Source: Proteobacteria bacterium UBA652
GTDB lineage: Bacteria > Pseudomonadota > Gammaproteobacteria > Nitrosococcales > Methylophagaceae
Length of the DNA stretch: 5,173 bases
Direction of reading: 5' to 3'
NCBI GenBank assembly: GCA_002299915.1
Contig: DBOG01000013.1
Coordinates: 593 to 5,765 of the forward strand
A program made the translations under genes and the position numbers. This document shows, in pieces, positions 1 through 5,173 of this stretch (within the stretch, counting starts at the first letter, position 1; each line of letters begins with the position of its first letter). Under the pieces are notes generated by a model. That model saw only the letters and a program-made list of their open reading frames with translations, was not told the DNA's origin and searched no databases.

Positions 1-2419
1 CATTGGGATCGGTGAAGAGTTCAATAACAACTCCTGCAATGGGAGTGTCGCCTAGACCGTCACCAGTGGTGTCTTCTGAGACATTACCTGTCCAGCTACC
101 CGGAGAGACAAAGCCAAAATCTAAATTATGGTCATTGGTTCCTGCTGTACCTGTGGTGTGTTCAATAGTAGAGAACCCAGCATTTAAAACACCATCATCA
201 CCATCATTATCATGCAATTCGCCCACATCTTGCAGTGTAGGTATTTTCCCGCCTAATGCCGCATCATTTAATGCCACACGAAGCTGATACGACGTTAGCG
301 GTGTAACTGCCCCGCCGCCAGACATATTCGTATCGGTTTCGCCACCAAAATAATATTCTCCATTCGGGGCAGTTACTGCTGTGCCAACTAATACGCCCGC
401 TTCATAGAGCTCGACGGTTACTCCAGGTAACGCCGGCTCATTCGGATCTTGGATCCCATCACCATCCACATCATCCCAAATATAATTACCTATTTCGATC
501 GGGGCAGAATCACATAATGCCTCAAGATCTCCAATTCCGCTGGCTTTACCAAAGAATTTGACAGAGTCAAGTTCTGATACCTGCAGTCGTCTAGCGGTGC
601 CGCCACCATCTGTACTAATTTCCCCTGTACTATTATTCATCCAGATAAGGCCATTATCTAAGATCTGGAGCGTGTCCATGGCTCCCATAACAACATCTGC
701 ATGCCCTGGAACCTGTAGCAACCCACCTACATATGTTTCGCCATGGCCATTTGTACTCGTGCCATTAAAACTACCAAAGCCGCCTGGTCCGTTATCGTGC
801 CAATAATATTCGCCACCATCTGGACCTTCATTTCTGCCTGCGCCCCCCGTAGTCACCCCGCCACATGTTGCATTTGTTTCAAGCGTCCAGCCTGCTTGTG
901 GGTTGCCACAAGCTCTCAACATGTCACCCGCACTATTACCATTTTGGATCGTCGTATCTGCTGGGTCAGGAGAGAAATTTTGATAGCCTGTTCTATCGCC
1001 ATTCACATCTCGTATACCAATTATCATTGAACCATCATTATCAAATTCAATGTCTGACAACAACGGTTGCATATACTCTATCCACATATTTTGATTGCCG
1101 ATATTTCCAGGTGCTTTATCGTTGAATACAATATCGTAATCCATTTGCCACGGTAGCCAGTTTTCAACAAAAGGCTGTGATAACCCTTGATGGTCTGTGA
1201 TTTGCGTACATTGCGCAGGTGGAAGCGGGCTAGTCGCACTATTAATATCCGAATCATAGATACAACCACGTTGATAATCTAATGGGATATCTAAAACGGG
1301 AGTGCCACTAAAGGTAGCAAGTGCCGGCGCAAAGCTATAAACATGTGCCGATAACTGGCTTTGATCACCACGGCGAGGGCCAAGCGTACTTTCATCAGCA
1401 TCATTAGGAAATACGGTTGATTCAGCGGTACAGGTCGCTCCTACATACAATACACCATCTTGGAAACCCAAACCCATAGGGCGGAAATCAATTTCTTCGG
1501 CACAAGGGTTTGGAATATCATAGCTGTTTGATGAAATAGGATCACCCGCAATATCTAGGTCATAAACATAGAGTTTTTTATCTTCCATATTAACGGCGAA
1601 AAGCTGCGTTTCATCATCCGATAATTCGATATCACCAATACCTGTTTTACCCACTTCTACATAGCCATCTGTATCATGATCCCAATCATAGCCTGGAAGC
1701 CCCCCTGCGCCACCACGAGGATCGGTGCCAGGCAACGTTGCAAAGGTTGATACTGCATTGCTATTTGCTTGATCCAACTTATAAATCGCGCTAATTCCTG
1801 CAGGTCCGATATCAGTATGTCGTTTAAAATAACTCGACAGATAAGTAACATTTGCAGCGCTATGATGCGCCACACCATACACAGAACCCACGTCTGAAAA
1901 TGTCGTGAGATCTGTAGGGGCTGTCGTACCACTGTCGGTATATTGATACTGAACAACGGTGCTTTCTGATTGATTTGTACCGTTATGCCCTTCTTTTGTA
2001 AATTTTGCTAGCAAGATATCTGGGTTAGCTTGACAATATTCTCCTGGATTGTGTAAGCCTACATTATGGCTGGTTGCACCATTATCGACAATTGAGGATA
2101 GCGCCTCTGTTGTGCCATAAATGGCTGTGCCAGCCTTTAGATATTCAGGTATGCCTGTCACTTCAACACGATATTTCCCCGCGCCAGTTGTCAGCGTGTA
2201 ATTACCATTCGCATCCGTTGTCGCCGTCGACACTAATCCCGCATCATCATGGGCGCTCACGGTTATCCCTTCAATGCCAGGCTCTAATGCATCCTTCAGC
2301 CCATTGAGATTATAATCTCTAAATAGTTCACCACTGATATTGGCAGAACTTACCACCGAAAACATTAACATCATGTGTAATGCTAATAACTTTATCCATA
2401 GATTCATTCTGATACTCAC
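1..2419 (-). CDS. Large exported SdrD_B-domain surface protein with propeller-like ectodomain (partial, C-terminus off the left edge)
   Basis: One frame stays open from a GTG at 2419-2417 to the window edge, giving 806 residues with no stop. Seen in order: a Sec-type signal peptide (1-26); a short Ca-loop beta-domain (27 to about 94) with D35-x-N37-x-N39-G-x-x-D43; a region of about 550 residues (95-641) rich in Gly, Asp, Asn, Thr and aromatics, with blocks such as SSYFKRHTDIGP (195-206), GIGDIELSDDETQLF (260-274) and LSDIEFDNDGSM (454-465); a complete SdrD_B domain (about 642-771); and the start of another (from 774). These blocks resemble the N-terminal part of large bacterial proteins annotated as SdrD B-like, where they probably form a beta-propeller; that is recalled family knowledge, not a search. 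Likely role: secreted or surface adhesin or structural protein. The N-terminal signal peptide points to Sec export. Any anchor or sorting signal lies outside the window. The molecular function is unknown. Confidence 0.92.
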   Translation of the reverse strand, partial: MSIRMNLWIKLLALHMMLMFSVVSSANISGELFRDYNLNGLKDALEPGIEGITVSAHDDAGLVSTATTDANGNYTLTTGAGKYRVEVTGIPEYLKAGTAIYGTTEALSSIVDNGATSHNVGLHNPGEYCQANPDILLAKFTKEGHNGTNQSESTVVQYQYTDSGTTAPTDLTTFSDVGSVYGVAHHSAANVTYLSSYFKRHTDIGPAGISAIYKLDQANSNAVSTFATLPGTDPRGGAGGLPGYDWDHDTDGYVEVGKTGIGDIELSDDETQLFAVNMEDKKLYVYDLDIAGDPISSNSYDIPNPCAEEIDFRPMGLGFQDGVLYVGATCTAESTVFPNDADESTLGPRRGDQSQLSAHVYSFAPALATFSGTPVLDIPLDYQRGCIYDSDINSATSPLPPAQCTQITDHQGLSQPFVENWLPWQMDYDIVFNDKAPGNIGNQNMWIEYMQPLLSDIEFDNDGSMIIGIRDVNGDRTGYQNFSPDPADTTIQNGNSAGDMLRACGNPQAGWTLETNATCGGVTTGGAGRNEGPDGGEYYWHDNGPGGFGSFNGTSTNGHGETYVGGLLQVPGHADVVMGAMDTLQILDNGLIWMNNSTGEISTDGGGTARRLQVSELDSVKFFGKASGIGDLEALCDSAPIEIGNYIWDDVDGDGIQDPNEPALPGVTVELYEAGVLVGTAVTAPNGEYYFGGETDTNMSGGGAVTPLTSYQLRVALNDAALGGKIPTLQDVGELHDNDGDDGVLNAGFSTIEHTTGTAGTNDHNLDFGFVSPGSWTGNVSEDTTGDGLGDTPIAGVVIELFTDPN
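2..100 (-). other. Start of a further SdrD_B/Cna_B domain (residues 774-806, cut by the window edge)
   Basis: Directly after the 'DFGFVSPG' end of the previous domain a new one starts: SWTGNVSEDTTGDGLGD, then PIAGVVIELFTDPN. It keeps the acidic loop (D783-x-T785-x-D787-G-x-x-D791) and the following strand. Only 33 residues are inside the window. It shows that the stalk continues to the left and that the protein is considerably longer than 806 residues. Confidence 0.82.
107..496 (-). other. Complete SdrD_B domain (residues about 642-771)
   Basis: The domain opens with IGNYIWDDVDGDGIQDPNEP (643-662), a near-textbook SdrD_B start with calcium loop D650-x-D652-x-D654-G-x-x-D658. It continues GVTVELYEAG (666-675), then TAPNGEYYF (683-691), and closes with HNLDFGFV (764-771), matching the usual 'DFGF' end of the domain. 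An Asp-rich insert, HDNDGDDGV (736-744), may add a further calcium site. Such domains usually occur as several copies in tandem and form a calcium-stiffened stalk. Confidence 0.9.
497..2137 (-). other. Propeller-like ectodomain of the surface protein (residues 95-641)
   Basis: This 547-residue stretch lies between two SdrD_B-type domains. It repeats short patterns typical of beta-propeller blades: strand pairs such as LFAVNMEDKKLYVYDL (273-288) and GVLYVGATC (322-330), and Asp-rich turns, including D247-x-D249-x-D251-G and D471-V-N473-G-D475. Other blocks are GGEYYWHDNGP (535-545), GHGETYVGGL (558-567) and GIGDLEALCD (628-637). All eight cysteines visible in the mature protein fall in or at the edges of this region (129, 306, 330, 386, 404, 504, 519, 636). 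The propeller fold is inferred from the pattern. No catalytic motif could be assigned, so this may be a binding domain rather than an enzyme. Confidence 0.6.
2138..2341 (-). other. N-terminal SdrD_B/Cna_B-like Ca-loop beta-domain (residues 27 to about 94)
   Basis: The segment starts NISGELFRDYNLNGLKD, an SdrD_B opening: a strand followed by a D-x-N-x-N-G-x-x-D calcium loop (D35, N37, N39, D43). It continues with PGIEGITVSAHD and then TTDANGNYTLTTGAGKYRVEV, the usual Cna_B/SdrD 'TTDANGNY' turn and closing strands. At about 68 residues it is shorter than the second domain (about 130 residues). In the family such domains are rigid, calcium-stabilised spacers in surface proteins. Confidence 0.82.
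2342..2419 (-). other. Sec signal peptide of the surface protein (residues 1-26)
   Basis: With the GTG start, the N-terminus has a short basic part (R4, K10), a hydrophobic core rich in Leu and Met (residues 11-23), and a likely signal peptidase I site after S24-S25-A26, just before N27 where the first beta-domain begins. There is no lipobox cysteine near the cleavage site, so lipoprotein processing is unlikely. The peptide also works if translation starts at M5 (ATG at 2407), so export does not depend on the start choice. Confidence 0.85.
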
Positions 2420-2589
2420 TTTAATTTTGCCTCCTCAGACAATTTAATTCAGTAGCCAACAAAAAACGTTAACTAGCAATCATTTTAAAAGTTTCATGCC
2501 AATTATGCAAGTTTCCTTTGAAACAACCATAACAGCACGAATTAGATTAGATCTTTACAATAATATGACTTTAAGCCGTAATTTACAGC
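2420..2589 (-). other. Intergenic gap between xseA and the surface protein gene
   Basis: This 170-bp AT-rich gap separates two genes on the same strand and is long enough for a separate promoter. A possible -10 box (CATAAT on the minus strand, 2507-2502) is present, but I found no convincing -35 box at the right distance. AAGTTTC occurs twice on the plus strand, at 2489-2495 and 2509-2515, exactly 20 bp apart. The second copy is the left arm of a small inverted repeat, GTTTC-CTTT-GAAAC, at 2511-2524. The layout could suit a regulator binding one face of the helix, but nothing identifies one. Confidence 0.5.
2430..2436 (-). promoter_or_regulatory. Strong ribosome binding site that selects the GTG start of the surface protein
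   Basis: On the minus strand GAGGAGG lies 10 bases before the GTG at 2419-2417 and 22 bases before the in-frame ATG at 2407-2405. The shorter spacing favours GTG. An in-frame TGA at 2437-2435 rules out longer versions. The GTG form adds four residues (M-S-I-R) to the signal peptide. Confidence 0.75.
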
Positions 2590-2593
2590 TTAA
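2571..2593 (-). terminator. Hairpin overlapping the xseA stop codon, a possible weak terminator
   Basis: On the minus strand TTAAGCTGT (2593-2585) and ACGGCTTAA (2579-2571) can pair as a 9-bp stem with one G-U pair and a 5-base loop. It starts at the stop codon of xseA. No run of U follows, so it does not meet the usual form of an intrinsic terminator. It may instead protect the xseA mRNA end or only weaken read-through into the next gene. The upstream arm lies in the second copy of the 17-bp duplication. Confidence 0.4.
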
Positions 2594-2616
2594 TTCACCT
2601 TACAGCTTAATTCACC
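2583..2616. repeat. Perfect 17-bp tandem duplication across the xseA stop codon
   Basis: TTACAGCTTAATTCACC occurs at 2583-2599 and again, without a gap or mismatch, at 2600-2616. The xseA stop codon (plus-strand TTA, 2590-2592) lies within the left copy. Because 17 is not a multiple of three, xseA reads the two copies in different frames: the first copy it meets gives G-E-L-S-C, the second gives K-V-N-stop. This looks like a recent slippage or short-homology duplication. Confidence 0.97.
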
Positions 2617-3948
2617 TCTCTGCAATTTCACTACAACCTCATCCCCCGCTGACACTATTTTCGCATCGTGTATAACTGCTCCATTAGGACGCGTCGTAAT
2701 GCTATAACCTCGTTCTAACGTATTGAGCGGGCTTACAACAGCTAGCGTTCTAATTTGAACAGCTAGTGTTGACTTCGACTGATTAACCTTTTGCAAAATA
2801 GTCGCTTCTAGTTTCTGCTGACAGTGCATTAGGGTGGTTTTATTTTTGCTAATAACGGCCTTCGGAGTGTTCGCTTGTACACCTTTACCCAGCAAGGAAA
2901 CTTGATTCTTACCCATGGCAATTCTCTGCTGCATACTCTTCGTCAACCTCACCGCTAAGCCAGATAAATGTTGATTTTGCGCATTTATTTGCAATTGTGG
3001 GTGACGCAACCGCACAGCGGCATGATCTAAGGCTTGCTGATTTTGCTGCATACGATGGTTCAATAATTGGCCTAATTGCTGACAGTGGGTTTGTAATTGG
3101 CTCAACCATATTGCGCCATCAGGTACGGCAAGCTCTGCGGCTGCAGATGGTGTCGCCGCACGCACATCGGCCACAAAATCTGCAATCGTGAAATCGACCT
3201 CATGCCCCACCGCACTGATAATCGGCAAATCACACTCAAATATTGCCTGCGCAACGACTTCTTCATTAAAACTCCATAAATCTTCTAAACTACCTCCCCC
3301 GCGACCAATGATAAGCACATCACACTCTTGCCTCGCATCTGCCAAAGCAATCACCTGTGCAATTTGAGCAGCCGACCCCGCGCCTTGTACCGCCACGGGA
3401 TACAGCACCACAGGTACGCTGGCAAACCGCCGCTTCAATACCGTTAAAACATCATGCACCGCGGCACCATCGGGGGAAGACACCACGCCAATACACTTCG
3501 GCAATACGGGCAATGTTTTTTTATGCGCTTGGTCAAATAATCCTGCCTGACCCAAGCGATGTTTGAGCGCTTCAAAAGCGCGTTGTAACGCACCCTCTCC
3601 CGCTTCCTCCATATGCTCAACAACTAACTGAAACTCACCACGGCCTTCATACAAAGTCACTCGCACCCGCATCAATACGTGCATGCCCTTTTCTGGGGTA
3701 AACCGCAGTGCGCGATTGCGCATTCGGAACATAGCGCAGCGCACTTGGGCGGCCTCATCTTTTAAAGTAAAATAAATATGACCTGAAGCCGGCATCGCTA
3801 AATTCGAGATTTCACCTTCCACCCATAATAGGGGAAAGCTCCCTTCCAACACGCCCCGCGCTTCCCGCACCAAACGCGATACGGCATAGACCTCTTTCAC
3901 TGCCCGCGTGGCGATCTTATTATTTTGTGCTATTTGGGTTTGTGTCAT
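2590..3948 (-). CDS. xseA: Exodeoxyribonuclease VII large subunit
   Basis: XseA is the catalytic subunit of exonuclease VII, which pairs with several small XseB subunits and degrades single-stranded DNA from both ends into short oligonucleotides in repair. This is a complete 452-residue protein; E. coli XseA is 456. The N-terminal OB-fold (about 20-115) has the DNA-binding blocks LWVEGEISN (41-49) and GHIYFTLKD (56-64). The catalytic core has GVVSSPDGAAVHDVLTVLKR (154-173), VLIIGRGGGSLEDLWSFNEE (211-230) and SAVGHEVDFTIADFVAD (245-261). D166, R216, H249 and D252 sit at the places of E. coli D155, R205, H238 and D241, a constant offset of 11. A Gln-rich coiled-coil stretch (about 285-400) follows, then the family signature SPLNTLERGYSI (406-417). 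The ATG at 3948 has only a weak GAG before it, but the start fits the length. The short basic tail of the E. coli protein is absent. xseB is not in the window. Confidence 0.97.
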   Translation of the reverse strand: MTQTQIAQNNKIATRAVKEVYAVSRLVREARGVLEGSFPLLWVEGEISNLAMPASGHIYFTLKDEAAQVRCAMFRMRNRALRFTPEKGMHVLMRVRVTLYEGRGEFQLVVEHMEEAGEGALQRAFEALKHRLGQAGLFDQAHKKTLPVLPKCIGVVSSPDGAAVHDVLTVLKRRFASVPVVLYPVAVQGAGSAAQIAQVIALADARQECDVLIIGRGGGSLEDLWSFNEEVVAQAIFECDLPIISAVGHEVDFTIADFVADVRAATPSAAAELAVPDGAIWLSQLQTHCQQLGQLLNHRMQQNQQALDHAAVRLRHPQLQINAQNQHLSGLAVRLTKSMQQRIAMGKNQVSLLGKGVQANTPKAVISKNKTTLMHCQQKLEATILQKVNQSKSTLAVQIRTLAVVSPLNTLERGYSITTRPNGAVIHDAKIVSAGDEVVVKLQRGELSCKVN

Positions 3949-3969
3949 ACGCCACTCGCTTGATATAAT
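3940..3969 (+). promoter_or_regulatory. Likely sigma-70 promoter of guaB
   Basis: A perfect -10 box TATAAT is at 3964-3969. The best -35 box is TTGTGT at 3940-3945, 18 bp upstream, matching three of six consensus bases and lying over the first codons of xseA. Transcription would start near 3976, leaving a leader of about 30 bases. A weak -35 with a perfect -10 often goes with added activation, but no activator site could be recognised. Confidence 0.6.
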
Positions 3970-4004
3970 AAGTCGATCTTACATTAAAAATTAGGATCAT
4001 ATCT
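3949..4004. other. Divergent control region between xseA and guaB
   Basis: Only 56 bp separate the two start codons, so each promoter must reach into the opposite gene. The guaB -10 box is clear. For xseA the best candidate is TATGAT on the minus strand (4001-3996), which lies at the guaB ribosome binding site and lacks a good -35 box. I see no purine repressor (PurR) operator here. Confidence 0.6.
3993..3996 (+). promoter_or_regulatory. Ribosome binding site of guaB
   Basis: AGGA lies 8 bases before the ATG at 4005-4007, normal spacing. It supports this start, which is also the start expected from the protein family (MRIAQEALTFDDVLL). Confidence 0.8.
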
Positions 4005-5173
4005 ATGCGGATCGCACAAGAAGCCCTCACCTTCGATGATGTATTGCTGCTGCCAGCTTATTCAAACGTGTTACCTCGCGATGTTAGCCTCACCACTAAA
4101 CTCACCCGCGATATTTCTATCAATATCCCATTACTCTCAGCGGCGATGGATACGGTTACCGAAAGCCGCTTAGCAATTGCGGTCGCACAAGAAGGCGGGC
4201 TCGGCATTCTCCATAAGAATATGACAATTACAGAACAAGCTGATGAAGTGCGTAAAGTAAAGCGTTTTGAAAGTGGTGTGGTGCGTGATCCTGTTACGGT
4301 TAGCCCTACTGCAACCATTGGCGAAGTGATTGAGCTTACCCGTTCCAATAAATTTTCAGGGATGCCGGTTGTGGATGGTGATGATCTTGTGGGCATTGTC
4401 ACCAGCCGTGATTTACGGTTTGAAACCCATTTAGATAACCCTGTTTCATCAGTGATGACAACTAAAGAAAATCTAATTACCGTTAAAGAAAATACTGATA
4501 AACAAGAACTTCTCAACCTGCTACACACCCACCGTATTGAAAAAGTGCTCGTTATTGATGATAATTTCCATCTAACGGGGATGATTACGGTGAAAGATAT
4601 TCAAAAATCGAGCGACCATCCAAATGCATCAAAAGATGAACGCGGCCAATTACGGGTTGGTGCCGCCACCAGCATCGGTGCAGAAAGCCAAGCACGGGTT
4701 GATGCCCTAGTTGAAGCAGGAGTTGATGTAATTGTAGTCGATACGGCACATGGTCATTCACAAGGCGTATTAGACCAAGTAAAATGGGTAAAAACCAAAT
4801 ATCCAAACGTACAAGTCATTGGTGGCAATATCGCCACTGGCGCAGCGGCCACCGCCTTAGTTGAAGCCGGTGCTGATGCTGTTAAAGTCGGGATTGGCCC
4901 AGGGTCAATTTGTACCACGCGGATTGTCGCTGGCGTAGGTGCACCGCAAATCACCGCGATTAGCAATGTCGCTAAAGTATTAGAAGGCACAGGTGTGCCG
5001 CTGATTGCTGATGGCGGTATTCGCTTCTCTGGTGATATTGCCAAAGCCTTAGTCGCTGGTGCCCACACCGTCATGCTGGGCGGCATGTTCGCGGGCACGG
5101 AAGAAGCCCCAGGTGAAGTCGAGTTATTCCAAGGCCGCTCGTATAAATCGTATCGCGGTATGGGATCCATGGG
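4005..5173 (+). CDS. guaB: Inosine-5'-monophosphate dehydrogenase (partial, C-terminus off the right edge)
   Basis: GuaB oxidises IMP to XMP with NAD+, the first committed step of GMP synthesis, as a cytoplasmic tetramer. The window holds 389 complete codons; the E. coli protein has 488 residues, so about 100 are missing, including the mobile active-site flap. The start MRIAQEALTFDDVLLLP matches the family. The barrel begins with IPLLSAAMDTVTE (41-53). Two CBS domains are inserted at about 94-140 (with GMPVVDGDDLVGIVTSRD) and 148-203 (with VLVIDDNFHLTGMITVKD); these bind nucleotides and tune activity. The barrel resumes with the cofactor-side DTAHGHS (246-252) and the catalytic loop GIGPGSICTTR (296-306), whose cysteine is C303 (E. 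coli C305). IADGGIRFSGD (334-344) is the IMP phosphate region. RSYKSYRGMGSMG is at the edge. No broken codon is seen. In many gammaproteobacteria guaA follows guaB; here that lies beyond the window. Confidence 0.98.
   Translation, partial: MRIAQEALTFDDVLLLPAYSNVLPRDVSLTTKLTRDISINIPLLSAAMDTVTESRLAIAVAQEGGLGILHKNMTITEQADEVRKVKRFESGVVRDPVTVSPTATIGEVIELTRSNKFSGMPVVDGDDLVGIVTSRDLRFETHLDNPVSSVMTTKENLITVKENTDKQELLNLLHTHRIEKVLVIDDNFHLTGMITVKDIQKSSDHPNASKDERGQLRVGAATSIGAESQARVDALVEAGVDVIVVDTAHGHSQGVLDQVKWVKTKYPNVQVIGGNIATGAAATALVEAGADAVKVGIGPGSICTTRIVAGVGAPQITAISNVAKVLEGTGVPLIADGGIRFSGDIAKALVAGAHTVMLGGMFAGTEEAPGEVELFQGRSYKSYRGMGSM

Noticed and set aside
181..216. Repeated CATCA/ACCATC runs as a microsatellite or regulatory repeat
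   Set aside because: On the coding strand they are Asp and Gly codons of the acidic insert HDNDGDDG in an SdrD_B domain.
1657..1956. A 99-codon minus-strand frame
   Set aside because: It overlaps the surface protein gene in another frame of the same strand, and the main frame there encodes clear family blocks (KRHTDIGP, GIGDIELSDDE).
1..2307. Plus-strand open frames of 77-95 codons, such as 3-287, 558-806, 743-1030 and 2074-2307
   Set aside because: They lie opposite the continuous 806-codon minus-strand frame, have no recognisable protein features and are low-complexity mirror reads of its Gly/Asp/Thr codons.
2460..2475. AACGTT centre resembling a PurR operator
   Set aside because: Only about half of the 16 consensus positions match, and it lies by the surface protein gene, not guaB.
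2459..2475. GTTAAC followed by six T on the minus strand as an intrinsic terminator
   Set aside because: GTTAAC is a loopless palindrome and no stem of useful length precedes the T run.
4058..4528. A 156-codon minus-strand frame
   Set aside because: It is antisense to guaB over the barrel start and CBS domains, and its Ser/Arg/Thr-rich product is what a reversed coding strand gives.
4754..5170. A 138-codon minus-strand frame
   Set aside because: It is antisense to the guaB catalytic region, which is strongly conserved on the plus strand.
1..5173. tRNA, rRNA, CRISPR array, insertion sequence, attachment site or defence system
   Set aside because: None was seen by eye on either strand; the gaps between genes are too short and lack the needed structure.

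Overview
The window reads as chromosomal DNA of a gammaproteobacterium. It holds a divergent xseA/guaB gene pair, an arrangement also found in Escherichia coli, and both products follow the E. coli proteins closely along their length. The genus cannot be named from the sequence. Nearly all of the window is coding.

Layout. Positions 1-2419, minus strand: the first 806 codons of a large exported protein that runs off the left edge. It has a Sec signal peptide, a short SdrD_B/Cna_B-like Ca-loop beta-domain, about 550 residues that look like a WD-type or esterase-like beta-propeller ectodomain, then a second complete SdrD_B domain and the start of a third. Positions 2420-2589: a 170-bp AT-rich gap with a strong ribosome binding site and some small repeats. 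Positions 2590-3948, minus strand: complete xseA, the large subunit of exonuclease VII. Its stop codon lies inside a perfect 17-bp tandem duplication. Positions 3949-4004: a 56-bp divergent gap with a consensus -10 box for guaB. Positions 4005-5173, plus strand: the first 389 codons of guaB (IMP dehydrogenase), cut by the right edge about 100 codons before its expected end.

How they fit together. XseA (single-strand DNA degradation and repair) and GuaB (first committed step of GMP synthesis) are housekeeping genes that share a short control region without working in one pathway. The large surface-type protein lies downstream of xseA on the same strand. The gap and its own strong ribosome binding site suggest it is a separate, probably accessory gene. 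It is the least ordinary item here. I see no mobile element, CRISPR array, RNA gene or defence system. The window does not show a clearly new system; the points worth a second look are the surface protein's architecture, its GTG start, and the duplication at the xseA stop codon.
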